From Eleginops maclovinus (Eukaryota; Chordata; Actinopteri; Perciformes; Eleginopidae), in the NCBI RefSeq assembly GCF_036324505.1, contig NC_086368.1:12248921-12312920 (forward strand): 64,000 nucleotides of DNA, in the 5' to 3' direction. Position numbers and translations under genes: made by a program. Each line of letters opens with the position of its first letter. Position 1 is the first letter of the stretch. Below, piece by piece: positions 29,541-42,772 of the stretch. The notes below the pieces were generated by a model. That model made no database searches and had not been told where the DNA came from. It saw nothing but the letters and a program-made list of their open reading frames with translations.

Positions 29541-29851
29541 ACGTTTGGGGGAAGCGTTTGCCAGCGGCTACATTGGAGGTGATATTGGCAAGATTTGTTG
29601 TAGTTTGATTCGTATGATCTGCTTTTACCACCTCACAACATCGAGCTGGCTTTTGAGAGGATTTGTATGTTGTCCATCTCTTGGTATTATATATATGTAG
29701 ACACAAAAATTGAGCTCTCGTCAACTGGCCGACGTAGCTGCTAGCTAGTGCGGTTGACGTTAAAACTACCTTCTTGAGAGCTTGCCTACTCTTAGTCTGG
29801 ATTCTGGATAAGATATTGGCCACTTCGGTTCTTGTGCAATAACATAATTAG
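29540..29851 (+). other. aurka non-coding first exon (5' UTR)
   Basis: The stretch between the promoter motifs and a good splice donor (TTAG then GTAAGT at 29852) has no start codon in frame with the kinase. It pairs with the acceptor TTCTTAG at 30249, immediately before the coding exon with ATG at 30253. The 5' end is approximate. Confidence 0.55.
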
Positions 29852-30252
29852 GTAAGTAACGTTATTTAAGTGTTATATGTTTATGTCTATGGTTACGAAA
29901 AAGCTAATGTTAGCTCAGAACTTAACTCTTCACACGGCTAGGTAACATTAGCTAGCAGGAGAATGCTAACGTTTAATCTTCTTCTGGACTGTCACTGGCA
30001 GTGTGTAGTTTTTTTTTTTACAAACAATAACATGTTATATATAATAAAATGTATATAGTGTTTCAAATTTTAGGTAATGTATTATACAGTACTTTGTGTG
30101 AAGGACGCCAATGCTCATCTTAACATGAGAGAGAGAATGTAGCCAAAGAAAGTAAAAGGCATTTTTGGTTTGAAGCTCTAATCCTTTACTAACTATCTGA
30201 ACTGTTTGATAAACAATTTAACAAATAACCTCTCCTTTACCTTTCTTAGAAT

Positions 30253-33200
30253 ATGGACTCTTTTGCCAGACTCAAGATGACAAAGGACATGAAACCCCAA
30301 AGGCCAGAAGTGAAGGTACAATATAAGCATGACCATCAAAAAATATCCTGTCAGATTTCTGACTGACCGTTTATCATTGTATATGTATATAAAGATGTGA
30401 TGAGTTCAACTTCAATTTGTTGAGAAAATCACATAGTCTGTGCACACTATACAGGTTTAAAATTTAAACACCACAATGAATAGTCAATACTTCAGCAATA
30501 ACAGTATTAGGGCATAATTGTAGAGATAATGGAGCTTTCGTTATTCTAGCCTTCTAAAAGCCAGTTTATTCACTGTTTGGGGAATTTCTCTGATTGCAGA
30601 CAAACATAGATGGTCCAAAGCGGTTTCCAGTGTCACAGCCATCTACTACGGCTGTAGTTGCAAAAACTCCACATCAGCGAGTTCTAGGTGTGTCAAATGG
30701 ACCTCAGCGTGTTCAGCGTCCTATGAGCCACCAGAAACCTGCATCTCATGGCCCGGTTGCTGTCAAATCCACACAACCCTCTGATCAGAATGTGAATCCT
30801 ACTGCTCAGAATAGAAGTCGTGCAATGCAGCCCAAACAGGCGTCTCAGCAAATCCAACCTATAGCAAGTGTGCCCAAGGTGAATCCAGAGCCAGCCAAAG
30901 CCCCATCGGAAACGGTGAAGCTGGAGAAGCCCCAGAGTAAGCCAAATATAACATTGGACAAACTAATCGATATTTTATCCTGTTCTTTGTATGCTAAAAT
31001 GGATTCTTTGTCGTTTTGTCAGCCAAACCCAAGAGTGATTCTGCAAAAGCCTCATCAAATAGGTATATTAAATGATACTTGTTTTACTGATTTTATGCAT
31101 AACGTTTTCTGCGTGTGGTTATCTGTAACTCTACACATTTCTACTTGCAGCCACCGATGGAGCCTAGAGAACTTTGACATTGGCCGTCCCTTAGGAAAGG
31201 GTAAATTTGGCAATGTCTACCTCGCCAGAGAGCGACAAAGTAAGTTCATATTGGCCCTGAAGGTGCTCTTCAAGAAACAACTTGAGAAGGCGGGGGTGGA
31301 GCACCAGCTGAGGAGGGAAGTGGAAATCCAGTCTCACCTCAGGTAATGTGTCATTCAGATGATGTGATATGATGCCAAGTATGAATCCTGTATGTCACAC
31401 AAAGTGCTCATACAAACTATTGAATTTCAAAGATGTCTGAATCCCGACAAGATAAACGTGCTTATTAAGAGAGAATATCACTGGCCAAACTATAATGAGC
31501 AGTTTGGAGAATAATGCACATACAGTTAAAGAGAAGCTGCTATAGTGGGCCAAATCATTCCATTTCTATAGTCGGGGCACCCTGCTGCGTTCTGCTTTTC
31601 TTTTTAATTGGTCAAATGACCATGTAAGACCAGTATGGCCTGTGTTTGTAGCAAGCTCTCTACTGTCAAGTGTGAACACTGCTTCTTTGCCATCCGGACC
31701 CTCATCTGGTCTTTGTTTAAAATGTAAGACCAGGCTATTCAAATCATTGGTATCTGGACGAGCTCTTAAAAGCAGCCGCTGCGACTTTGATTAATTTAGT
31801 TCTGTCTTTTTCAATTTGACAATATTGTTTAACTCTTTCGACAACATTCCTCTAAATACTCCTCCGTCTCTCCCCCCTGTAGGCACCCGAATATTCTGCG
31901 CCTCTACGGTTACTTCCATGACTCGACTCGTGTATACCTCATCCTGGAGTTTGCGCCCAAGGGTGAACTGTACACTGAGCTGCAGCGCTCTGGGTTTTTT
32001 CCTGAGGACAAAAGTGCCACAGTAAGTGCCAACTTTGGAACTTTTTTCAAATGAGTTCTTGTATGGAAGAACATTTATATTAAAGTCCATATAAGGTACT
32101 ACTTTTTGATTGTTTTCTATTCAATATTAAGAGTATGCTGAAAAATGAATTGTATTGAATGTTGTATTAACTGGGCTTAATGTGCTCGTCTAGTACATCA
32201 TGGAGCTGGCTGATGCCCTCAACTATTGCCACTCCAAGAAGGTCATCCACAGGGACATCAAACCAGAGAACCTGCTGCTGGGGGCCAACGGGGAGCTGAA
32301 GATCGCAGATTTTGGCTGGTCCGTTCACACTCCCTCCTCCAGGTATGTACATGTGCTTTTGTACAAATAATACTTTGTTTACAATTTTTAAGAATAATTT
32401 GATCGCTGTAAAATCATAGTGTATTGCCTGCCTTTAAATTTGCAATTCACTTGTTTTGTTTCAGTATCTACGCTCCGGTCAGAGATAATTATTAGATTTG
32501 TGAACTGTTTTTATTTATTTTTTGTGTTTCCAAAAGGACTAAGAGCGTACGAACTAACTTCATGCTTTTCACTTTACTATTCCAGGAGGTCTACGCTGTG
32601 TGGAACACTGGACTACTTGCCCCCTGAGATGATTGAAGGGAAAACTCATGACGAAAAGGTGGACCTGTGGAGTCTGGGCGTCCTTTGCTACGAGTTCCTG
32701 GTTGGAAAGCCCCCCTTCGAAACAAAAAGTCACGAAGAGACCTACCGCAAGATTTCAAGGGTAAGGGAATAGCTAGAAAACTATACTCCTTGAAAATTGC
32801 TTTATTTTCAGCATAATCTGTTACTTTTAAAAACCAAAACTTTAAAAACTAATAACCTCGTCGTATAATTGTTTTTCTCCTGGCATCTCACACTATGTGG
32901 CCCAGAGCAAGTTAAGCATTAAACAATAATGATCAAAACAAATATGAACAGCTAATAATGCAACGGGCCAATAAACATTTGATTTCTGTGGGTTCAGAGG
33001 AATCCCGTTAACATATTTTTGCAGTTACAATTTAGACGTGATAAAAATGTTTTCTTAAATTATTTTTTATGTGGTTAGGGTGCCTTGAATTTGCTTGATC
33101 ATCCTCTTAAAATACTGTACAAGCCCTATGGTTAGTCTTTTAACCAAAATGTCTGTCTTTGTCATCCAGGTTGAGTATTCTTACCCTGCACAGTCCGACA

Positions 33201-33352
33201 TCAGTGCCGGAGCCAAAGACCTGGTAGCCCAGCTGCTGAAACACAACCCCATGCACAGACTGCCCATCCAGGGAGTCCTGTCCCACCCCTGGGTGGTGGA
33301 GACCTCCACCAAGAAACCCACAACCCTCAGCCAAGATGAGCCCGGCCTGTGA
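30253..33352 (+). CDS. aurka: Aurora kinase A
   Basis: Mitotic serine/threonine kinase of centrosomes and spindle. Eight coding exons join in frame: 30253-30315, 30600-30936, 31023-31062 (40 nt), 31151-31342, 31883-32021, 32194-32342, 32586-32760 and 33170-33352, giving 425 residues (human has 403). Residues 1-146 are a low-complexity Pro/Gln/Ser-rich region containing the A-box-like QRVL used for Cdh1-dependent destruction. The kinase domain starts at [24 protein letters not shown]. It has catalytic Lys184, [10 protein letters not shown] (Asp278), DFGWSVH (Asp296) and the T-loop [16 protein letters not shown], where Thr310 matches human Thr288 and Ser309 replaces human Thr287. WSLG and PPFE confirm the kinase C-lobe. 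Aurora A rather than B is judged from the N-terminus and [17 protein letters not shown] poly(A) signal AATAAA is near 33634. Confidence 0.95.
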
Positions 33353-33639
33353 GCCTCTTTGTGTCCCTCCACCCAAAACCTGAGGTTTGTATGCGTGGGG
33401 CGTAGCGGTGCAGAACACACGCTGATCAAAGGTGTGCAACATGAACACCAGCGTGCAGCTGATTTATCGGTCTGCCATATTGACTTCATTTAGAGGTCTG
33501 TTTCTACAGTCACTTGCATATTTTATCTTCCTTTCCTTGTCTCGCTAATGGCATTATGTTGCCTGTAAATATTTCACTGTTTTTTGTGTAATTATGAATA
33601 TGTTATTGAGCGTTCTAAAATGCCATTACTTGAAATAAA

Positions 33640-36296
33640 AACAACTTATCTTTTGTTGAATGTGTCACTTTGGAACTAAGCATCTGCTTAAGGGAAAATG
33701 ATTTTATATTTTGTCTTGCATGCATTTCAAGCTCTCAGTTAATTTTCTTTACCACTGGGAAAACTAGACTTGCACTGATATCCAATGAGAGACATGCTGT
33801 CAACCCCCCATTCCCCCCAGTTTAATAGGCAGCCAGCTGAGGGTGCCAGCCTTACGCTAGAGTCTTCTCCGGAGCTCCATTACAGATAATAGTTGGTATT
33901 ACTGTCACTGTCAATTAATTGGTTTCACACATTATTTCTGCTACAATAAAATGTTAAAATATAAATAAAGTATTTATGCTCTTATCATGTTTTTTTTTTA
34001 ATGCATTCAAGGATTACAAAGACTATCCAGAACATTGAGTGTGAAATAAGTGTGCATGTTTTTCTGTATGTGGCCCTCAGTGAAAAAGTTTGGACAACCC
34101 TGGTTAAGACTATGCCTGTAGGTGGCATTTTGCTGAGAAGCCCACTGCTGCAATCATTCAGTTATGAAGCAACCGTTATCCTGTCCACTAGGTGGCTCTC
34201 CAGGCATGATGTTTAGAGAAACTGAGAGCATCGTTGAAGCAAATGTATCTAATTCCTTGCACGTCATTTCAGCAGTCGTGGTTTGGGCTTGTGTGCGTGT
34301 AACTATAGGTCTTGTTTGGGTTTTTCTGCCTGGTTGATGGAAAATACTGATCGATGATGTGTGTCCTGAGGAAAACGGCATATTTCATATTTCCTGTGTT
34401 TCTTTATATTGAATTATTTTTTTTAGGCTCGAGTCAAATTATGATCAAGAGGCCTCTGTTTATCTGTTAATCCGGTGATCACGCTAGAAACATCACTTTT
34501 TCTCTACCTGCAGTCTCGTGTGAACTGGCCGTTTTAAGATGCTATAGTTAGGGAGGGCTTCATCTGCGCATTCCTATGCACCAGGTAGCTTTTTGTTTCA
34601 ACAGCTGGGGATTAGCACACTCGGTGAATAATCGCTTTATCCAGATGTTTTTCTGCGCAAAAAATCAACACGGTGGATGAACAGGTCGACCATAAGGCCG
34701 GATTCATGCCTGCAGCATGAAATCTGTCGAGATGATTTTGGCAAGGCCCATTTGTTCTTAAGTTCTATTGACAACTTGAAAATATGTATAAAAGATATAG
34801 AATAAATGTGGTAGTAGTTGTAAAAGTGTAGGCCTGTTTCTCCCCCAGCCCCCTCTGTCAAACACATGTAGTTGTCTCCAAACCATCAGGCCTGTGCAGC
34901 CTTTACGCTGTCAATTTACCTTCATTCAGATTTCTTTGACAAATAGGAATGCGACTATTTTCTCCGTCATTTTCTGTCTTTTATTATAGAGAAAAAAAAA
35001 TACATGTTCTGAACGTTTTTCCTTTTACATAAAACCACACACATTTTTACAATATAATTTCACTTATTTGTTTATTCTTTAATATTAATTTCACGATATA
35101 TGATAACGACTTTGAGATATACATTCCATCTTTTTGAAACCACAATAACACACTACACACACGGTTTTATAACATTTCCACAGGACCCATTGGATTGCAC
35201 AGAATGAAAAATGTCTGAATGCACATTTTCCTTTTAATGATCTCTTTTTTTTAGATTCAGACACCGAATTATTGAGAAGGGAGTCTATCAAATTAACTTT
35301 AGAACAGGCCATGAGTTTTCAAATGTAATGGAAAAAAGCATTATGGTAAATTGAGTGTGCAAAATTTGGATTTGAGGTCCCCATCTATAGAATTTGGGCC
35401 AGGGCTCTCGGTGTGTATCACATGTCAGGTGAATTTTGTTATTGCCGATTATAAAAGCTCATCAAAGTAAATATTCAATATTGGAGAAAAAAAATATCAA
35501 AGCATTAACACTTTCACGCAGGAGAAACCAATTTGGAGATTGTTTAATTTACACTTTCCAGTTTCATCATTTTGTGTGTCTGAAATATAATACATTCAAT
35601 GCATAGTTCGTATAGCTGCTGTGTACTTTAATATTTTGCATTTCCAGTATTTTAAACTGCTGGGGGAAGGTCCAATGTCCTCATTCCTAACGAAGCTTCT
35701 GTTCTATTAACGCAATCATCGGTTGCTGGTTATTGCCGTTGTGTCATTTCTGTGTCCACAGGCCTTTCTGGATTTAACACCACATTCACTGCCTATAATC
35801 ATAATGCAAATTACCTATAGAAGTAAGTGGCATTTCTCAATGTTTTTTCTTTTATATTCTTTTAAATTGACCTATCTTAAATCACATTATGCTGTCGAAA
35901 GACCGTCCATCACAAACTGTAGCGTTATATGAAGTGAAGTCTCGTGGGGCTTCCCACGAAAAGACAAACTGCCCTTTTTGCAATTGTTTTTAACTTCAAT
36001 ATTGTAAACGTTCACTCCACTGGAAAATATGTATATGTACGTCTGTACGCATATTTATAGAACATGTACTGTCCATATAGTGTGTTGTGGATGCATTGGA
36101 TTCCCTCACTGCACAGGCTCTACTTCTGTGTGTAAGCGCGCATTTTTTTTTGAATTGATGCAAGACTGTATGAAAATGTCCGAGTGTATTGTGCGCGCTT
36201 TTACGCATGAATTAAGCAGAGGGGCTCGTGTGTTTTTAATTTTTTTCACTAAACGGGGATTTGCAGTTAACATCTAGTTCCGGCAATAGCTCGCAT
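33640..36296. other. tail-to-tail spacer between aurka and slc32a1
   Basis: The right part should hold the minus-strand slc32a1 3' UTR. Minus-strand AATAAA-type signals occur near 35065-35080, giving a 3' UTR of up to about 1.2 kb. A hAT-like end lies near 34065-34110. No further exon is supported. Confidence 0.45.
34000..34112. mobile_element. terminal fragment of a hAT-type transposon
   Basis: The word GTGGCCCTCAGTGAAAAAGT followed by TTGGACAACCCTG is, read on the minus strand, CAGGGTTGTCCAAACTTTTT, the familiar terminal inverted repeat of many vertebrate hAT elements. A matching second end is not visible nearby, so this is a decayed fragment with an uncertain inner boundary. Confidence 0.45.
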
Positions 36297-39014
36297 CTAC
36301 TCCTCTATGTTATATTTGAAAGCCTCTACGAGCCCTTCCATTGAGTGGATGAAACCAGATATGCTGCATATACCTCCTATTACAAAGATGGCGACATCAA
36401 AGAAAACCTGGTGCCATAGCAGCTTTCTCCATAGAAGCCTGAGGTGGAAGAGGCTAGGGAGCAGAAAGCAGAGGCCTGCACCTGTCAGGCTGCCAGTGAG
36501 GCCCATGAGGAGGGCGAAGTGTGGCACAAACACCGCCATGAGCAAGGTGAACACAACAAGGGTACATCGGAGAGCGAGTCCCCAGGATTTTATGCGTCCA
36601 TCGCCTCCGTAGCAATCTGGAAAGACCGCACGTCCTCCGTCCTGGAAAAAGGATTTCTCTAAAACCTCGACAGCAGCGAAAAACGGCAGTGGATAAGACA
36701 GCAAAGCTTTAGCCACTAGAAAGATGTTGACGACGGCTCTGATAGTGGATGGTAGGTTGTCTGTGATGACCTCCTTCGTTGCATCAGCCCACGTCAAGTA
36801 GGCCACCAAAGCGAACAGGCCCTTGAGGATGCAGGCAGCAATGTGAGTCCAGTTCATCATGCAGTGGAACTCGCTGGGTTTCTGCATGTTCCCCTCCAGG
36901 GACGGCAGGAAGATCTGCGAAGTGTAGCTGAACACGATAATCCCGATGGAGATGGGGAACTTCTTGACATCGATGTAAAACTTGACCTTATCCCAGGCCC
37001 AGTCCCTGGCTCGTGAGAGGCAGTAGGCTATCACCAGGATGTTGATGACAAAGTGGGCCATTGTGCACAGCAAGCTGAACTTGGAGACGGCTTTCAGGCT
37101 CTTGAGGAAGGCGCAGGGGAGCAGGGCGACGGTGGCAAGGATGGCCCAGGACTTCTGGGAAATGGGCATGTTGGGGAAGCTGTTGTACATGAGATTGCCA
37201 CTGACAACAACATATAGAATGCAAGTCATCACCAGCTCTATGATTTGGGCTACATTCACGATATGGCCGCCTAAAGCCGGGAATCTGGGCGCGCAGCAGG
37301 CGTTGGCAATGTCCACGTAGGATTCCCTCACACGGACGAGCCGGCCGTCTTCGTCCTCCTCGTACAGGCAGGCAATGAGGATTTTCCCCGTGTAACAGCA
37401 CACCACGGCGGCGAAAATAATGAGAAAGAGTCCGAGGTATCCTCCGTGCAGGATGGCGTAGGGCAACCCAAGAACAAACATTCCCTGCGAATAGGAAAAA
37501 AACAGAAAAGCACATTTTAAAATGGGTTAAACTTTTAGGACTTGGGTATTGTTCATTAATGATTATGAACACTAATTTTGTTTTTAAATTAGGCTAAACA
37601 AGTCTCATTATTATCTTTTTATAATGTGCGGCCTTGTCTCTGGTATGCCTGTTTCTTCAGTGGATATCACTCTCGGTCTCATGTTGTGGGTTTTCCACTT
37701 TGCTCAGAGCACAATCCGCCCGCCTCTGACGTCACAACACCACGAGCTGAAGGAGACACACTGTGACGTCACGGTGAACGCCGTGACCACGGCCGTGATA
37801 AGGCTTGAAAGCGATTGCGTCTAGGGATTTTTGTCGCATAGCCTCCACACGCAGCAGGCTTCCCTACCTCGAGTAAATCCTCGCACTTTGAATGATGTTA
37901 AAGAAAACTATCTCCCCTCAGCAAAAAAAATATATTTCCTGCTATTATTCGAATAAATGTGACTTAAACTCTTATTTTATGCTGCGTAAAAATGTGCCCT
38001 TATAGCTATCATTAGAAATCGTAACCCATTCAATTCGTATGTTATATATCTGCAAATAATTATGATTCATTTAAATAGCCCTTTTCGAAGACGATGGAAA
38101 AAATAGGCCTTAGTTATTTACGCTCAAAGTCTGCAAAACGATTGTGATTTTCTTTATGTATTAATTTATTCATAGCCTTGCGGAGTAGGTCGTTATCAGG
38201 GGCGTGCATCGGTGACACTGGACATCACTATACAGACAAAGAATGTGTGTGTTCAGGAGGAAGGGGGGTGGGGGGTGGGGGCGTTCAGGGCATCATCTAC
38301 CTCCCTTTTTTCAGAGCATTGTAACGCATGAGCTGCTCCAAAATCTCTGCATTGCTCCAGCATTAATTAATGAGAACCTCATTGACTTTGGAATACAAAA
38401 TCATTTTACACATCTTTTAGGTGACCCGTTTTTACAGTGTTAAAAACAACTTTATGATGTTGCTTCGAAGGGACAGAACTTTGAACATGAATATTTAATC
38501 AACCTTTTATGCATTCGCAGGTGTGAGTTTATCTCAAATTTCACAGATGCTTTGGAGGCGACACAGCCTATTACAACCGCTCGTTTATAATCCGTTAAAT
38601 GCACGTGAAGTGCGTCCTTACCTGGATTGCATTCGTGACGTTCCAGCCCGCCTCCCACGCGGTGATTTTTGGTTTTTCTTCATTTAGCTCGTTAGCCGGG
38701 TCTCCGTCTTTTGAGGCTGAGCGCGCTGGCCCGGTGCCGTCTCTCTGGTAGTGGCTGTCCCCATCCAGCCCGCCTCCGTCCCCGCTCCCCTCTCCTCCCA
38801 CCTCGTCGGTTGTCAAAATGTCCATCTGCATGCCTTGCCGGTGGTCGTAGTCCAGGTCATCGCAGGCGGCGAATCCCAGACCCTCCTCGTCCGTGGCGGC
38901 CTGGAAGCCCATCCTGGCGAACATCCCGCTCACTTTCGCCTGGGATTTGTTGGACACGGTGGTGGCTGCATTTGACAGTTTATTAGAAAGCTTGCTTCTG
39001 ATTAACGTCGCCAT
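36297..39014 (-). CDS. slc32a1: vesicular inhibitory amino acid transporter (VIAAT/VGAT)
   Basis: Proton-driven transporter that loads GABA and glycine into synaptic vesicles. Two coding exons: 39014-38622 (131 codons) and 37484-36297 (395 residues plus stop), joined in phase 0 at [14 protein letters not shown], total 526 residues (human has 525). Residues 1-118 are the cytosolic N-terminus, starting [20 protein letters not shown] and becoming Gly/Asp-rich. An amino-acid/auxin permease domain follows from about [15 protein letters not shown] to the C-terminus with about nine to ten hydrophobic segments, including [41 protein letters not shown] and [19 protein letters not shown]. The intron is 1137 bp with GT-AG ends. 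The two-exon layout is that of vertebrate SLC32A1. This gene marks GABAergic and glycinergic neurons; see the RE1 site upstream. Confidence 0.97.
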
Positions 39015-39740
39015 GGTTAGCTCCTTTCGTGAGTTTGACCGTCTACAGCTTAATTAGTGTTATCTCGTCCAGTCAGTCAAAATGTGAGGCTACTTTGGAT
39101 GACAGCTCTTGGTTCTCTGCATTAGATTAAGCCACGGGGATAAAGCGCACGATTTGTTTCAAGACACCGACGGTTTTCAGTTGCTATCTCCACTTCTTGT
39201 TCAAAGTGCTCCTGCTGCTCTTGATTATCCCCAGGTTCATGTCACCTTCAGACGTCGCTGCTCCGTTTCTGCATCTTGGCACTGCGCTCTGACGCTCGAC
39301 GAGAAGCGCACCTATTCAGTCTTTGAGGCGGTGTGCCCAAAAGCTTTACGCACGAAGAAAGGCAAGCCACAGGTTTCTGTAGGGCCTGTAATATCGTTTT
39401 CTTTTGGGTTATAAGGTGGCAGGCAGCGTTTCCAGAAGTTGGTTCTTGGTTTTCAGGTGCTTCAACTGATGCCAATGCGGTACCGTGGAGCCCGGAGGGG
39501 GAGGCAGGGAGGAGACACGTGTCTTCATCAGCCTGCCAATGCAAAGCACGTCTCCAGCCCTCCCAGTACCCCACCAGGAGAGAACGGGAGAGATTTGCTG
39601 CATTTCTAGGGGAGGTGCTTGCAGTACCCCCACCATCCCTTCCCCAACCCATAATCTATAATACCTCATCCTGACATCCAATGACATTCCGGGGGCCTCA
39701 AATCCTGCATAACTTTCCGGATATAAAAGGAGGCTGGAAT
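39015..39740 (-). promoter_or_regulatory. slc32a1 5' leader and probable promoter
   Basis: This region lies upstream of the slc32a1 ATG on the minus strand. It is GC-richer than the surroundings, with CpG-containing words around 39230-39310 and 39480-39500, and a minus-strand TTATAA at about 39407-39413. The transcription start cannot be fixed. A plus-strand TATAAAAGG at about 39721 has no gene after it and is probably fortuitous. Confidence 0.35.
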
Positions 39741-42677
39741 TTTACAAAAACATAAATTCTTTGGATAAGATATAATAAAATACAAAACTAGGATTGACTT
39801 TTTTCAAAAATAAAACTAAATTCATTTTTTAAAATTAACTATTATATATCCGAGAAGAGGACGTGGGGCTTGAACATAGTAACCCAAGTTGTTTCTTGGA
39901 TTACATTACATTACATGCGTTTGTTTATGAGGAGAATGTATGTGTTCGTCCGCTTTTGTTTTTGCTAAATGATGGTAAGACATATCGTCTGGCACCGCAC
40001 CTGTTTCGTAATAGCATTTACATTTTTTTCATGAATTAAAACTTCAAATGTAATCTACTGTTAATCCTCCAGCTCTATTTCTAGGCTGAATACTTCATTC
40101 AGGACTCACTCACTCGCTCGCTCGCTCATTCACTCACTCACTCACTCACTCACTCACTCACTCACTCACTCACTCACCCATTCACTCATTTACTCAGTAT
40201 CTGGTATGATGTGACGTGTTTGAGGCATGGTGGTGTTTCTGTCCAGAAAAGAAATATGCATTTTCTACAAGCTATGTTGATTAAAAAGTCTGTAGTCAGT
40301 TTAAGCATATTTGAAAATAAATATGTGTGTGTATTTTTTAAATCCAGAGCTTCAGGGTTTTGTCCAAGATATCGTATTCTCTAAATAGCCTTTACGCTGT
40401 GTACAATTCCCTGCTTTATAGTAACTGGGTGGTAAAGTTATTCTTATTTCTCTCATGTTTTTTTCTGAACACTTTGAAAAAATCCTAACAATGTGTCTGG
40501 CTGTTTCCCATTAATGTAGCGTCAGTGATTTAGTAACCCAGATCTAAAGTGCTGTAAACAGTTTGTTGACATTGCCTTGTCACAAGTACTTTGTGTCCGC
40601 CATGTGTAATGTTTCCTCAGGCTGCAGTATCAGAGTTCAGCACCATGATACAAAGAACTGGCCCGAGCTAACACAAAGTAAGTGATCCAGTCTATGACTG
40701 TTTGTACGGCCAGACTATTTGCTCTGCGCTGAGAATAAAATAATAACATGACCTATTAAAAGCTCTGGCGCTGATTTCCTTGAATAGGCTGTAACCTGAT
40801 ATGAGCTGCGATGCAGAGGAATAACAGTAAACTCACATCCCCAACTGCTGACCATGACACCAAGGAAGAAAGGTCTGTTATTATTTTTACCCAGATTATA
40901 ATTTAAAGGCCTTAAATGGGTATGTATAAAAGATTTAAAGGGGGATAAAACACCACAGATACAAATGTCTTTTCTGTTAATGTTAAACGTTATTTACTGT
41001 AATAAATTAACCCTCTTTAAAGTAGAATAATGTTGTGTTGCGATTAAAAAGATACAAACGAAAAAGCAATTCATCAATTACAAAAAAAAAATAGCTCAAT
41101 AGTTTGATGCATTGTTCGTTTTTATTTATTTATCTGATCATCTTGAAATAGGCTAATGCAGGATGAAAGAAGGATGCCTCACGATGGTTTCACTGAGCTG
41201 CAGAGGAGGGAGTGCAGGCCGAGCTGTATCAGGCCTTTTCATCTCTGTGAAATCTCCAGCTCGATTTAAACGAGAGAGCTTGAGTCATACATTACAGATA
41301 CACTGCTCACTCTGTGTAGCTCCGACTGCGTGTTTTTGTTTTGTTTCAGTGGTGGGAACGAAAATGGCTGCTGGTTCCTGCAGCCCTGACTGAAGGAGTT
41401 AATGACAGAGCTGTTATCAACGGGCTGCAGCCTGCTCTGATCCGCGCTGTCTGATGGAGGATGCTGCAGGATGAAAAGAGCAGCGGTGACACACAGGCAG
41501 CAAGTTACAGCACCACAGACCTTTTCACGACCCATAGGCTAATAATAACAACAACAACAACCCTAACAACAATGATATACTGTAATAATAGAAAATATGT
41601 GTCAAATATTCGAAGGTATTTTAGACTAATTTTACAATAACTTTCAGGTTCATTACAATCATATCATGAATCCAAGACGTGTACGCGTACCCGTACTCGT
41701 GCTCCAGGACATCAGTTGTCTCAAAGTGCTCGTTTGTGTCCTCTTATCAACGGCAACGTTTGCCTTATATTAATGTGTAAAGTGATGGATTAAAAAAAAG
41801 GGTTCGCTTTCAGGCCTTGAAAATAATTTCACACGTTTGATCACACTGTTTTATAGAAAGCATGGTGTCTCTGTGATGTATGGTTATCCGTCTGCAGGAG
41901 AATGAAAGTGATTTTCTCAGTTTATAACCCGTCCTCAAGAGTCATCAGAGGGTCAGGGTGCCACGTCCCAGGAGGGTCCTCGTCTCTGCCGATAAAGATA
42001 TGACCAATCAAAGCTTTTTATCGTTTGTCCCAGTCCGCGCTGCTTTGTTTGACCCGAATGTTCGATACCCATCGGCGAGTTTTTTTTTTCTTTTTTTCTT
42101 GGTGATAGAAAGTGAAATCCAAAATGGCATTGTGGTGTGCTCAAATTCATTTCCTCCTGAGTACACACCCGCCACGCACATCCCCCCCCCCTCCCCTCAT
42201 ACTCCTCTCCCTCCTCAGTATTTCACCCCCGGGTCTCCCTTTTCACATTACACACATGGGTGAGCTGGCACAAGGTTCTCCGCCTCCATGTAACCCCCCC
42301 CCCCCCCGCCCCACCCCCCTGCACAGACACCAACCCAACCCCCCACCTTATTCTAGAATCACAAAAATAAAAGCATAATTTTCGCCATAATTGGGGGAGA
42401 CTGTAAATATAGAATCACTGAGACCACCTACACACTAATATGAATAGAAATAGAAAACATTACAGAAAATACATAATCCACACATCATATAGATCTCCTG
42501 TTTTTATTTTTTTCAAGATGCTGCAACGTGTATTACATTTATATTTGCTACACTAAGGCCAACTGGATTTTATGTTTCCATGGCGTTGACTGCAATTATG
42601 TAGCTCTACAATGACTTTCATTGTAGGCTATCATTACCTCATCCATTAAACGTTCTCAGCTAGACAAGGTAATGACG

Positions 42678-42679
<2 letters not shown>
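39741..42679. other. start of gene desert right of slc32a1
   Basis: No coding exon is supported on either strand. The stretch includes a CTCA/CTCG tetranucleotide tract (about 40105-40190), a half RE1-like word TTCAGCACC at 40636-40644, and C-rich runs at 42181-42192 and 42293-42307. The remainder is unremarkable AT-rich DNA. Confidence 0.5.
40105..40190. repeat. (CTCA)n tetranucleotide microsatellite with CTCG interruptions
   Basis: About 20 tandem CTCA units with a short CTCG block near the left end and ATTCACTC variants at both ends. Confidence 0.9.

Positions 42680-42771
<92 letters not shown>
42680..42771. repeat. (GT)n microsatellite
   Basis: An uninterrupted GT tract of about 46 units. 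Confidence 0.98.

Positions 42772-42772
<1 letters not shown>

Noticed and set aside
36988..37572. 194-codon minus-strand frame rich in Arg and His
   Set aside because: It is an alternative frame over slc32a1 exon 2, which has the clear transporter frame.
39719..39730. Plus-strand TATA-like word TATAAAAGG
   Set aside because: No plus-strand gene or exon follows it; likely fortuitous.
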